A DNA stretch of 64,000 nt, from assembly GCF_009856825.1 (NCBI RefSeq), contig NZ_WVTD01000005.1:62001-126000 (forward strand), given 5' to 3'. This document shows, piece by piece, positions 8,229 through 15,473 of this stretch. The notes under the pieces were generated by a model. That model had not been told where the DNA came from. It searched no databases and worked only from the letters and a program-made list of their open reading frames with translations. The translations under genes and the position numbers were made by a program. Position 1 is the stretch's first letter. Each line of letters begins with the position of its first letter. The DNA is from Novosphingobium silvae. GTDB lineage: Bacteria > Pseudomonadota > Alphaproteobacteria > Sphingomonadales > Sphingomonadaceae.

Positions 8229-9197
8229 ATGACTCTTGCGATCGTCTGGATCTGCGTCGGGCTTGCCGCATTGATCGCTGGCGCCGAACTGCTCGTGAGA
8301 AGCGGGTCGGCTCTGGCGGCACGCCTCGGCGTTTCACCCCTGCTGATCGGACTCACCGTCGTCGCGCTCGGAACGAGCACTCCGGAGCTGGCTGTCGGCA
8401 TCGATGCCGCCGTTCAGGGCAACGGCTCGCTTGCGGTGGGGAATATCGCCGGCACCAATACCGTCAACATCCTCCTTATCCTCGGGCTGAGCGCCGCGCT
8501 GCGGCCGCTGGCGATCCAGATGCAGACACTGCGCCTGGAACTCCCCGTGATCGTCATCGCCTCGGCCACGCTGCTCGCCTTCGCATGGGACGGCACGCTC
8601 TCGCGGTTGGAGGGGCTCCTACTCGTCACCATGGGCGCGGCGTTCACGCTGGCGGTCATCCGCGTCGCCCGGCAAGAGAGCATTAAGGTCAAGTTGGAAT
8701 TTGCCCGTGAGTACGGGCCCCGGCGCCTCGCCAATCGCCAGGCGGCCACCGAGATGCTGATGCTTGCCGCCGGCCTTGTCATCATCGTCGCCGGCGCCGA
8801 CTGGCTCGTCGAGGGTGCCGTCGGTTTGGCACGTCTCTGGCGCGTCTCGGACGCATTCATAGGTCTGACCATCGTCGCCATCGGCACCTCAGCGCCCGAA
8901 CTCGTGACCACGATCATTTCCACCTTCCGAGGTGAGCGTGACATCGCCATCGGCAACCTGATCGGCAGCAGCGTCTACAACATTCTTGTGATCCTTGGCG
9001 TGACCTGCCTCATTCCGGCCGATGGCATCGACGTCAACACTCACCTTATCGGCATCGATATCCCGGTGATGCTAGGCGTAGCGTTGTTCTGCATTCCGGT
9101 TTTCGTTAGCGGCCGCAAGATCACGCGGGGCGAGGGTGGCCTCTTCGTGAGTGCCTACGTGGCGTACCTTAGCTACCTCATCATACAGCGTGCATGA
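8229..9197 (+). CDS. CaCA family calcium/sodium antiporter (YrbG-like)
   Basis: This is a 322-aa inner-membrane cation exchanger. It contains the two inverted Na_Ca_ex repeats of about 140 residues each, both with the alpha-repeat signatures. The first carries LTVVALGTSTPELAVG and NIAGTNTVNI; the second carries LTIVAIGTSAPELVTT and NLIGSSVYNI. The conserved acidic residue in G-T-S-x-P-E binds the cation. About ten hydrophobic segments are visible. The ATG at 8229 lies 7 bp after the universal stress protein stop, with only a weak CCTCCC-rich leader, so translation may be coupled. It is the last gene of the ATPase-Usp-exchanger unit. Confidence 0.92.
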   Translation: MTLAIVWICVGLAALIAGAELLVRSGSALAARLGVSPLLIGLTVVALGTSTPELAVGIDAAVQGNGSLAVGNIAGTNTVNILLILGLSAALRPLAIQMQTLRLELPVIVIASATLLAFAWDGTLSRLEGLLLVTMGAAFTLAVIRVARQESIKVKLEFAREYGPRRLANRQAATEMLMLAAGLVIIVAGADWLVEGAVGLARLWRVSDAFIGLTIVAIGTSAPELVTTIISTFRGERDIAIGNLIGSSVYNILVILGVTCLIPADGIDVNTHLIGIDIPVMLGVALFCIPVFVSGRKITRGEGGLFVSAYVAYLSYLIIQRA

Positions 9198-9267
9198 GAT
9201 GAGCCGTTTCCCGCCGGCGCGTATCCGAAGGCCGACAGCGCCGCGCAAGACCCCTTGACCCATTGGG

Positions 9268-9504
9268 CTAATTCGAGAGTGCTGCGGCGATCCGGTCCTT
9301 TATCGCCAAGCGGCGCCTGCGAAGCTCGGTTTCATGATCGTGCGACGTCGGCTGGACATTGGTCTCGGCCACGTGAATTTCGTCGTTCACTTCATCATAG
9401 TCGATGAGCAACTGTGCAAAGCTCGGGTTTGAGACCTTCAGCGCATGGATCTTGTCCAACTGGCCCGGAAACTCTTCGCTCAAATTATGCGGTGTGTTCG
9501 ACAT
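9268..9504 (-). CDS. YdcH-like DUF465 small protein
   Basis: This is a 78-aa hydrophilic protein of the DUF465 family. It has a short N-terminal linker and then helical hairpin sequence, with FAQLLIDYDEVNDEIH, ETELRRRRLAIKDRI and a short tail matching the family layout (L-x-H-D-x-L ... LKKxRLxLKDxI). The function of the family is unclear. It is convergent with the CaCA gene. The upstream gap to the MBL gene (about 120 bp) holds no further gene. DUF465 genes are often found near other stress genes. Confidence 0.7.
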   Translation of the reverse strand: MSNTPHNLSEEFPGQLDKIHALKVSNPSFAQLLIDYDEVNDEIHVAETNVQPTSHDHETELRRRRLAIKDRIAAALSN

Positions 9505-9626
9505 GTCTTACTCCGTAGATGCCTATGCAAGCGTGATAGAGGACGCACCCGGGTGCGCCCATAAGTAGGTTCCCCATCAGCTTCGGGCGATAGGCCTGGT
9601 CGAGCAGAGCAAGGAGCTTCGGGCAG

Positions 9627-11225
9627 CTAGTCCTGCCGGCTCTTCCGCTTCTCGCGGTGGGACTGGTAGGAACGCAGGATCTCGCCCATCCGGGCAAGCG
9701 CCTCGCGCCGTGCCGACGCACTCTCGATATCCTGCAGTTCCTTCTTCAACCGGACCGAGAAATCGGCATAGTCGTTCTGCCAATCCCGCCCAACCGCGCT
9801 CTGCAATTCGACATCGCCCGTCTTCAGGCGCTTGGCCGGCGCTCCTGTGGGCAACGAATAGGTCTCGCCGATCTGCGGCGTGACGATTGACAACACTCCT
9901 TCGCCTTGCATCAAGCGGCGTAGCGTCTCGATGGAGACTGGCTCGCCATGGTCCAGGAAAAGACTGCCATTGATCGGCATCCGCCCCGTGATCCATTCCT
10001 TGAGATCCGTCTGGTCGCCATGCGCGGAATAGCTGTCGATCCGACGAATTTGGGCACGGACCGCGACGTCCTGTCCCCAGATCCGGACGCGACTGGCACC
10101 GTCGAGGATCGTCCGGCCGAGCGAGCCAGCCGCCTGGAAGCCGACGAACAGGATCGTCGATTCCCGACGCGCGAGATTGTACCGCAAATGGTGGCGAATA
10201 CGCCCCGCTTCGCACATGCCGGACGCGGCCATAATGATTGCGCCCGACATCGTGTTCAGCCGCATCGATTCCATGGTGGTGGCGGTGTAGTGGAACGACG
10301 GGTGATGGAAGATCTCCCCCGAACCCATGTCTTCAAGGTCGTTGGCGTGCTTGGCGAACACCTCGGTCGCCCGTGTCGCCAACGGAGAATCGATGAACAC
10401 CTGCGGAAATGCCAGACGCCCGGTGTTGATCAGTGTCGCGATGTCGAGCAGCAATTCCTGAGTACGTTCAAGTGCAAACACTGGGATCACCAGATTGCCG
10501 CCGCGGGTCAGGGCGGCCTTGATCTCCGCCTCGAGTTGCGTCCGGCGTTCCTCTATCGAGACATCCTCCCGAACCCGGTCGCCATAGGTGCTTTCGCACA
10601 CGACATGGTCCAAACCAACCGGCGCTTCCGGATCCGCATGGAATGCCTTGTGATGCGGTCCAAGGTCTCCCGAGAACAATAGGTGCGAGCCTCCGACGTG
10701 CATCTCGGCCGACGCTGACCCCAGAATATGCCCTGCATTCCAAAACCGGGTCCTGAAGCCCGGTACCGGCTCGAACCACTCATTCAGTTCGACCGTGTCG
10801 CACAGGCTGTAAGCGGCCATCGAATCCGCTTCGGTGTAGATCGGCTCGAACGGCACTTCATCCCTGCGATCACGCCGACGATTGCGTCGCTCCGCTTCGC
10901 TCTCCTGGATCCGTCCGGCATCCGGCAGCATGTAGTAGAGAAGATCCTTGGTCTGGGGAGTGCAGTAGATCGGGCCACGGTAGCCCTCGGCCGACAACTT
11001 GGGCAGAAGCCCGCTGTGATCGATATGCGCATGGGTCAGCACGACCGCGTCGATCCTGCGCACATCGAATGAAAATGGGTCCCGATTGAGCGTTTCGAGA
11101 GTCCGCGATCCCTGGAAAAGGCCGCAGTCGATAAGCACAGTACTCCCTCCATAGTGCAGTTCCATGCACGAGCCGGTGACTGTCCCTGCAGCGCCGTGGA
11201 AGGTGATCTTGGGCTCGTTACTCAT
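9627..11225 (-). CDS. Metallo-beta-lactamase fold protein with RNA-specificity (beta-CASP) domain
   Basis: This is a 532-aa protein related to archaeal and bacterial CPSF/RNase J-like nucleases. The MBL domain carries the zinc-binding THAHIDHSG motif near residue 62. The beta-CASP insert follows, and motif-like MAASGMCEAGR is the usual signature of the Zn-dependent RNA-metabolism domain. SAHGDQTDL supplies a later metal-binding His, and RMMLV-like closure gives way to a charged C-terminus. The ATG at 11225 is preferred over a TTG 30 nt upstream. It is transcribed divergently from the PfkB kinase gene. RNA cleavage is inferred from family; a stress-related role comes from context. Confidence 0.88.
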   Translation of the reverse strand: MSNEPKITFHGAAGTVTGSCMELHYGGSTVLIDCGLFQGSRTLETLNRDPFSFDVRRIDAVVLTHAHIDHSGLLPKLSAEGYRGPIYCTPQTKDLLYYMLPDAGRIQESEAERRNRRRDRRDEVPFEPIYTEADSMAAYSLCDTVELNEWFEPVPGFRTRFWNAGHILGSASAEMHVGGSHLLFSGDLGPHHKAFHADPEAPVGLDHVVCESTYGDRVREDVSIEERRTQLEAEIKAALTRGGNLVIPVFALERTQELLLDIATLINTGRLAFPQVFIDSPLATRATEVFAKHANDLEDMGSGEIFHHPSFHYTATTMESMRLNTMSGAIIMAASGMCEAGRIRHHLRYNLARRESTILFVGFQAAGSLGRTILDGASRVRIWGQDVAVRAQIRRIDSYSAHGDQTDLKEWITGRMPINGSLFLDHGEPVSIETLRRLMQGEGVLSIVTPQIGETYSLPTGAPAKRLKTGDVELQSAVGRDWQNDYADFSVRLKKELQDIESASARREALARMGEILRSYQSHREKRKSRQD

Positions 11226-11458
11226 CGGCTCACTCTGCTCCTGCTTGGTCTGCAACAGTCCGACCCTTAGACACCCCTATAACTCGAGCTATGCGAGATA
11301 TCCCGTAGTGGGCCGCGTCAACTGGCATTGCCGTACTGGCCGAGCACATCGCGCTGACCGCGACGTCGTCGATCCTCGATCACATCCGCGAATATGGGCC
11401 GGTTGAATTGGGGATATTGCGGATAGACCGGAATGCGGCCGGCCCGCTCAATGGCAGA

Positions 11459-12391
11459 ATGACGAACATTGCCACCCTGACGCTGAACCCCACGATCGAC
11501 GTCGCCTACGAAGTCGATCGCATGTTCCACACGCGCAAGATGCGGACAAAATCCGAGTTTTACAGCCCAGGCGGTGGCGGCATCAACGTCGCCCGGGTCT
11601 TCGTCCGCCTCGGCGGCAATGCTCGAAACTATTATATGGCGGGTGGCGCAACGGGCGATGCGCTCGACGGCCTGCTCGACCTTCATCAGCTTGTTCGCAA
11701 TCGCATCACCATCGCGGGCCACACCCGCGTTGCATCTGCCGTGCTGGAGATCGAAAGCGGCAAGGAATTCCGCTTCGTCCCGCCCGGCCCGACAATCCAG
11801 CCTGTCGAATGGCAGGCGTGTCTTGCCCAGCTTGAAAACGCGCAGTGCAAATTCATGGTCCTAAGCGGTTCGCTACCCCGGGGTATGCCCGGTGACTTCT
11901 ACGGTCAGGTCGCGGCGCTGATGCACCGACGCAATATCCCGGTTGTGCTCGACAGTTCAGGGCCCGGTCTCAAGGGTGGCCTTCAGGAAGGCCGCATCTT
12001 TCTCGTAAAACCCAGCATCGGCGAGTTGCGGCAATTCACCGGCCAGAAACTCGCGACACCCGACGAGATCGCCAATGCCGCAATGGAAATCGTTCGATCG
12101 GGACAAGCCGCGCATGTCGCCGTGACCATGGGCCATGACGGCGCAATCCTTGCCACTGCCACCGGACAGCTTTTTCTGCCGGCCGCCTCCATAGAGGCGA
12201 AAAGTGCGGTTGGCGCCGGTGACAGTTTCCTCTCCGCCATGCTCTTTGCGATCTCGATCGGCTGGGATACGGCCGAAGCGTTCCGCTTCGGAATTGCTGC
12301 TGGCGCTGCCGCCGTGATGAGCCCGGGTCACGATCTCGCCAGACCAGACAATATCCAGCACCTATACCAGCAGGTTACGCCAATACCCTGA
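11459..12391 (+). CDS. PfkB family sugar kinase (1-phosphofructokinase-like)
   Basis: This is a 310-aa ribokinase-fold kinase that phosphorylates a sugar phosphate with ATP, most likely a fructose-phosphate or tagatose-phosphate type. The N-terminus reads TLNPTIDVAYEVD, and the GGGGINVARV substrate motif follows at about residue 38. The C-terminal anion-hole and catalytic motif is VGAGDSF, with the catalytic Asp near residue 253. The ATG at 11459 has no strong Shine-Dalgarno; an upstream TTG (11408) would add an unconvincing N-terminus. PfkB kinases of this kind occur alongside Usp and cation-ATPase genes in oxygen-limitation regulons of other bacteria. A response-regulator remnant follows directly. 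Confidence 0.88.
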   Translation: MTNIATLTLNPTIDVAYEVDRMFHTRKMRTKSEFYSPGGGGINVARVFVRLGGNARNYYMAGGATGDALDGLLDLHQLVRNRITIAGHTRVASAVLEIESGKEFRFVPPGPTIQPVEWQACLAQLENAQCKFMVLSGSLPRGMPGDFYGQVAALMHRRNIPVVLDSSGPGLKGGLQEGRIFLVKPSIGELRQFTGQKLATPDEIANAAMEIVRSGQAAHVAVTMGHDGAILATATGQLFLPAASIEAKSAVGAGDSFLSAMLFAISIGWDTAEAFRFGIAAGAAAVMSPGHDLARPDNIQHLYQQVTPIP

Positions 12392-12582
12392 GTGTTGCGG
12401 CAAATCGGCCATCTGAGATTCATCGCGCCCGAATCATGCGCAAGCTCGACGCTAGTTCGATCGCGAGCCTGGTTGCGACGGCGATAGCGCTAGGCGGCGC
12501 GCAACAGACCCTGGTGCGTAGAATCCCGCATTGCTGGAAAAAGGCCGGTCGGTCAGTCAACCTCTTACGCCAAAGAGACTGA
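12391..12582 (+). pseudogene. FixJ-type response regulator, C-terminal remnant
   Basis: Immediately after the PfkB stop, the plus strand reads SEIHRARIMRKLDASSIASL. This matches the recognition helix and following helix of FixJ/NarL-type HTH output domains (typical form: VEIHRARIMEKL...LADLVR). There is no receiver domain upstream, since that space is occupied by the intact pfkB gene. The following residues lose similarity and end at the TGA at 12580-12582. It is therefore a short relic of a two-component response regulator once adjacent to the stress genes. Confidence 0.6.
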
Positions 12583-12741
12583 ATGATGACCGACAATACT
12601 CCCAACGGGGCGAACATGAACGTCCGCGCGCCCTTCCCGATTGCTCATCCAGAGGCGGCGAGGATACTGCTTTTTCTGCCGCACATGCAGGCCGCCATAA
12701 TCACGGCCGCTCTGGAGCAGCAGCAGGCCCCTCAAATCTAG
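12583..12741 (+). CDS. Small ORF of unknown function
   Basis: This is a 52-aa open frame beginning MMTDNTPNGANMNVRAPFPI and containing a hydrophobic stretch (ARILLFLPHMQAAIITAAL). Its ATG abuts the stop of the response-regulator remnant (TGAATG). The Shine-Dalgarno is weak (AGAG). I do not recognise it. It lies just upstream of an IS110 remnant and the LuxR-type regulator. It may be a real small protein or chance. Confidence 0.3.
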   Translation: MMTDNTPNGANMNVRAPFPIAHPEAARILLFLPHMQAAIITAALEQQQAPQI

Positions 12742-12758
12742 CAAAGGATCCATCCTTT

Positions 12759-12921
12759 ATGAATATTAGCACGACCGGCCTCGATTCGGCTAAAAATTGC
12801 TTTTCAAGCTCACGCGATCAGAAAAGTTGTCGTCCGCAAGACGCTAAGACAACCGCAGATGCGTCCCTTCTTCGAGAAGTTTCCGCCTAGTCTGGTCGGA
12901 GCGGAAGCCTGCGACTGGACG
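12759..12921 (+). mobile_element. IS110-family transposase N-terminal remnant
   Basis: The ATG at 12759 opens MNISTTGLDSAKN, the typical IS110 transposase start (TTVGLDLAKNVFQVH). After a single frameshift near 12800 the next frame continues with KVVVRKTLRQPQMRPFFEKF and then PPSLVGAEAC, also characteristic (family form FFAKLPPCLVGMEACATAHHW). Similarity ends abruptly at about 12921. Only the first 55 or so codons remain, frameshifted and truncated. The remnant provides the first part of the longer open frame that runs into the LuxR gene. Confidence 0.8.
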
Positions 12922-12936
12922 AAGATCTGCGCCGGC

Positions 12937-12945
12937 GAGGAGGAG
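12937..12945 (+). promoter_or_regulatory. Ribosome-binding site deciding the luxR start
   Basis: GAGGAGGAG lies 6 nt before the GTG at 12952. The upstream ATG at 12859 has no comparable site and lies inside IS110 sequence, so translation of the LuxR-type regulator most likely begins at the GTG. Confidence 0.65.
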
Positions 12946-12951
12946 AAACCC

Positions 12952-13737
12952 GTGTATGTCGGACCCCGCCTGCTTGAAGCGCTATCCCGTCTCAACATGG
13001 CATCGTCGACCGAGGCACTGCGCGACGGACTGGCTGATGCCGCCAGGCAAATGGGCTTTCCCTATATCGCGCTGGTCCAACACGGCGGTCTGCCGCGGCT
13101 GGTCGAGTGCTCGATGGTGGTCACCAACTATCCGGCGAAGTTCGTCCAATCCTACATCGCAAACCACTATTATGTTATCGACCCGGTCTATGAAGTGAGC
13201 CAGCTTCTCGATCGGCCGTTCGGCTGGGAGGAGATCAGCAACGTCGTCGAGCTTGCCGATCACCAGCATGCCCTTTTCAAGGAAGCGGGGCGCTACGGGA
13301 TCGTTCACGGCGTCACCGTGCCGCTACACATCCCGAGCGAGTCCTACGCGTCATGCACCTTCGCCCGCCCGGAACCGATCGAGATCACGCCATCGCTGAT
13401 GACCACGCTCCAGATCATCGCCGGCTTCGCGTTCAGGGCGGGCCTCTATCTCCATCACGCCATGCACGACCGCAATGTTCCCCGGCTTACGCGCCGCGAG
13501 GCAGAATGCACGGCGCTGATCGCGCTCGGCAAGACCGATTGGGAGATCGGCCAGATCCTCGGGATCGCCCAAACCACGGTTCGGTATTTCATAACGAGAG
13601 CGAAGCAACGCTACGGCGTCTTCAGGCGCTCGGAGCTGGTCGCGCGCGCGATCATCGATGCTCAGGTCATCCGTGATGGCCAGGACAGGGATAGCAAGGT
13701 GCCCGAGAGCGCCGACGACAAGCCGGAGCGTGGATAG
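12952..13737 (+). CDS. LuxR-type regulator with autoinducer-binding domain (solo)
   Basis: This is a 261-aa transcription factor. The N-terminal autoinducer-binding domain covers residues about 15-180 and the C-terminal LuxR HTH about 195-255 (LTRREAECTALIALGKTDWE). With the GTG start, the ligand residues of TraR map with a constant offset of 7: Y68, D77, P78, W92 and G120 are conserved, but the Trp57 position is Phe64. No luxI-type synthase is visible in the window, so this is a LuxR solo here. The open frame extends upstream to 12859, but that part is IS110-derived. The toxin-antitoxin pair downstream is unrelated. Response to an acyl-homoserine lactone is plausible, not shown. Confidence 0.85.
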   Translation: MYVGPRLLEALSRLNMASSTEALRDGLADAARQMGFPYIALVQHGGLPRLVECSMVVTNYPAKFVQSYIANHYYVIDPVYEVSQLLDRPFGWEEISNVVELADHQHALFKEAGRYGIVHGVTVPLHIPSESYASCTFARPEPIEITPSLMTTLQIIAGFAFRAGLYLHHAMHDRNVPRLTRREAECTALIALGKTDWEIGQILGIAQTTVRYFITRAKQRYGVFRRSELVARAIIDAQVIRDGQDRDSKVPESADDKPERG

Positions 13738-13971
13738 CTCACATCGCGTTGCGGGAGCGGACGATGCGCCAGATACGGCTTGGACCATTTTGCGGCGAGC
13801 AGCGCGGAAGGGTGGAGGTTGGTTGAGGCGGTGGAGTAGAATCGGAAAGGTGGTGAGTGGGGAAGCGCGTTAACGCCCCCAAGCGCCCCGGTGCTCTTTC
13901 AAAGCGTACACTGCTTGACGAACGGCAGCGGAAGGGTGTACCAATTGAAGCTGTACGAGTGGAGGCACACA

Positions 13972-14250
13972 ATGCCGCGAGCAGTAGTGGAAGACAACAG
14001 ACGCATGAGCCTGCGGATTCGGCCGGAGCAAAAGGCTTTGCTTGCCCGGGCGGCTGCGCTCAAGCATACCGATCTCACGACCTTTGTCACACGTTCGGCG
14101 CTGCGCGAGGCCGAGAACGTGATCGAAGAGTCGGAGCGGACGAAACTGAGCGAGAGAGACAGCCTGCTCGTTCTTGATCTGCTCGAGAACCCGCCGCCGG
14201 TGAATGCGAAACTGCGCGCTGCCATCGCCGCGATGCCGAAGTTGGCATGA
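13972..14250 (+). CDS. DUF1778 antitoxin (TacA/AtaR-like)
   Basis: This is a 92-aa protein. The ribbon-helix-helix N-terminus is RRMSLRIRPEQKALLARAA, followed by the TDLTTFVTRSALREAENVI helix pair. The C-terminal part, with LSERDSLLVLDLLENPP and NAKLRAA, is the usual toxin-wrapping tail of DUF1778 antitoxins (form: FxxLLdNPPxPNxxL). The ATG at 13972 has GGAGG 7-8 nt upstream; the open frame extends further 5' without a good start. It overlaps the GNAT toxin gene by 4 bp (ATGA). It would neutralise the toxin and autorepress the operon. Confidence 0.9.
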   Translation: MPRAVVEDNRRMSLRIRPEQKALLARAAALKHTDLTTFVTRSALREAENVIEESERTKLSERDSLLVLDLLENPPPVNAKLRAAIAAMPKLA

Positions 14251-14774
14251 CGCTTCCTTCATGGCACGAGGAAGCGATTTCGAAAGCGCATGACCGGACT
14301 TCATTCGACTGCGGCGACAATGATCTGAACGTCTACTTGCAGCGTTATGCGCGGCAAAGCCACGAGGCAGGCGGGGCGAAGACGTTCCTCGCCATCGACG
14401 ACACCGACAGCAAGACGGTTCTCGGCTTTTACAGCATCGCTCCGGGCAGCATGGATCATGCGGATACGCCAGAACTGGCGAGGCGAGGACTCGCCAGGCA
14501 TGAGGTGCCGGGCTTCCGGCTCGCGCGGCTAGCAACGGATCTGCGTGTGCAGGGGCAAGGGCTCGGGGGTCAGCTCCTGGGCGCGATCGGGCGCAGATGC
14601 ATTCGCGTCGCGACCGAGGTCGGCGGGGTTATGCTGATCATCGACGCCAAAAACGAGCGCGCCGCGGACTGGTATGCCGGCTACGGCGCTATTCCGCTGC
14701 ACGACAAACCGCTGACGCTCATATTGCCCTTTGCGACACTCGAACGTGAATTGAGAGCTGCAGGCCAGTTCTAG
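14247..14774 (+). CDS. GNAT-family toxin (TacT/AtaT-like acetyltransferase)
   Basis: This is a 175-aa N-acetyltransferase of the kind that acetylates the amino group of charged tRNAs and blocks translation. The start (WHEEAISKAHDRTSFDCGD) resembles TacT-type toxins (FDCGxxxLNxYL). ATDLRVQGQGLGGQLL contains the acetyl-CoA binding Q/R-x-x-G-x-G loop. WYAGYGAIPL holds the conserved Tyr near the active site, and the C-terminus reads LTLILPFATLE. It follows the DUF1778 antitoxin with an ATGA overlap. It appears complete. Such pairs are common on mobile islands, where they stabilise inheritance. Confidence 0.9.
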   Translation: MTLPSWHEEAISKAHDRTSFDCGDNDLNVYLQRYARQSHEAGGAKTFLAIDDTDSKTVLGFYSIAPGSMDHADTPELARRGLARHEVPGFRLARLATDLRVQGQGLGGQLLGAIGRRCIRVATEVGGVMLIIDAKNERAADWYAGYGAIPLHDKPLTLILPFATLERELRAAGQF

Positions 14775-15017
14775 GCGTTCAGGGCGCGATGCGCCGTGCA
14801 ATGTCGTTTGTCTTCGACGTGAGCTCCACACCGGGGTCACTCGCGCGACCATATCCACATCGGAACCCGAAGGCTGAGGCGCGCTCCAGATCGGCTTGCA
14901 GAGAACAGAATCAGCGGGGTCAAACCAGTGTTCCAGTGCGATTTGCCGCACGAAACCGGCTATGAATGATGGAACAATGACAAGATCTCTGCTATAGTCG
15001 GCTGCGAGGAACTATCG

Positions 15018-15473
15018 ATGAATACCGCAGCCGACATGCCCCCAACCGATCCTGCAGCGCCGCGGCTGAGGCTAGCCGATTGGCTGTGGCGTCCGTGGTA
15101 TGCAAAGGCGTGGTGGGCCACGATCCCGGTCTGGTGGATCGGCATGGCGGCGTCCACGAAGATCGCGCCGCTGGAGGCCTTCTACGACAGCGCGCCTGCC
15201 GGTTTTCTCAATGTGCTTTTCTTCCCGATGACTGCGCTCCTGGCGCTGGGTGTCGGTTACGCGCAGGATTGGCTGACGGCATTTGCGCCGCAGGGCGAGG
15301 GCGATCCTATATCCGATGAGGCGCGGGCTAGAATTGCCCGTCTGTGGGAAGAGCATGATCGCGCTATGGAAGATATCCGAGCCGGCAGCGATATCCACGA
15401 TCCGCGCTCCGGGGCGCTATACATCGGCAATCCGATAAGCCCTAACAATGGCGCTCGTATCAGCGTTTTTTGA
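15018..15473 (+). CDS. Hypothetical inner-membrane protein, convergent with traG
   Basis: This is a 151-aa protein with two hydrophobic stretches: AWWATIPVWWIGMAA at about residue 33 and a helix around FLNVLFFPMTALLALGVGY near residue 63. A charged cytoplasmic tail of about 60 residues follows. It is very Trp-rich near the N-terminus. GAGGA precedes the ATG at 15018. Its 3' end overlaps the end of traG by 14 bp on the other strand. I do not recognise the family. Its position next to traG makes a surface or entry-exclusion role conceivable, but that is only inference. Confidence 0.6.
   Translation: MNTAADMPPTDPAAPRLRLADWLWRPWYAKAWWATIPVWWIGMAASTKIAPLEAFYDSAPAGFLNVLFFPMTALLALGVGYAQDWLTAFAPQGEGDPISDEARARIARLWEEHDRAMEDIRAGSDIHDPRSGALYIGNPISPNNGARISVF

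Noticed and set aside
13738..13971. Open frames between the LuxR gene and the antitoxin
   Set aside because: No conserved motif; the plus-strand frame running into the antitoxin has no good start before 13972.
14529..14951. Minus-strand open frame with a protein-like start (MRQIALEHWFDPADSV)
   Set aside because: The first 45 residues look plausible as the end of some gene, but it overlaps the GNAT toxin gene and shows no recognisable family; possibly a relic, not annotated.
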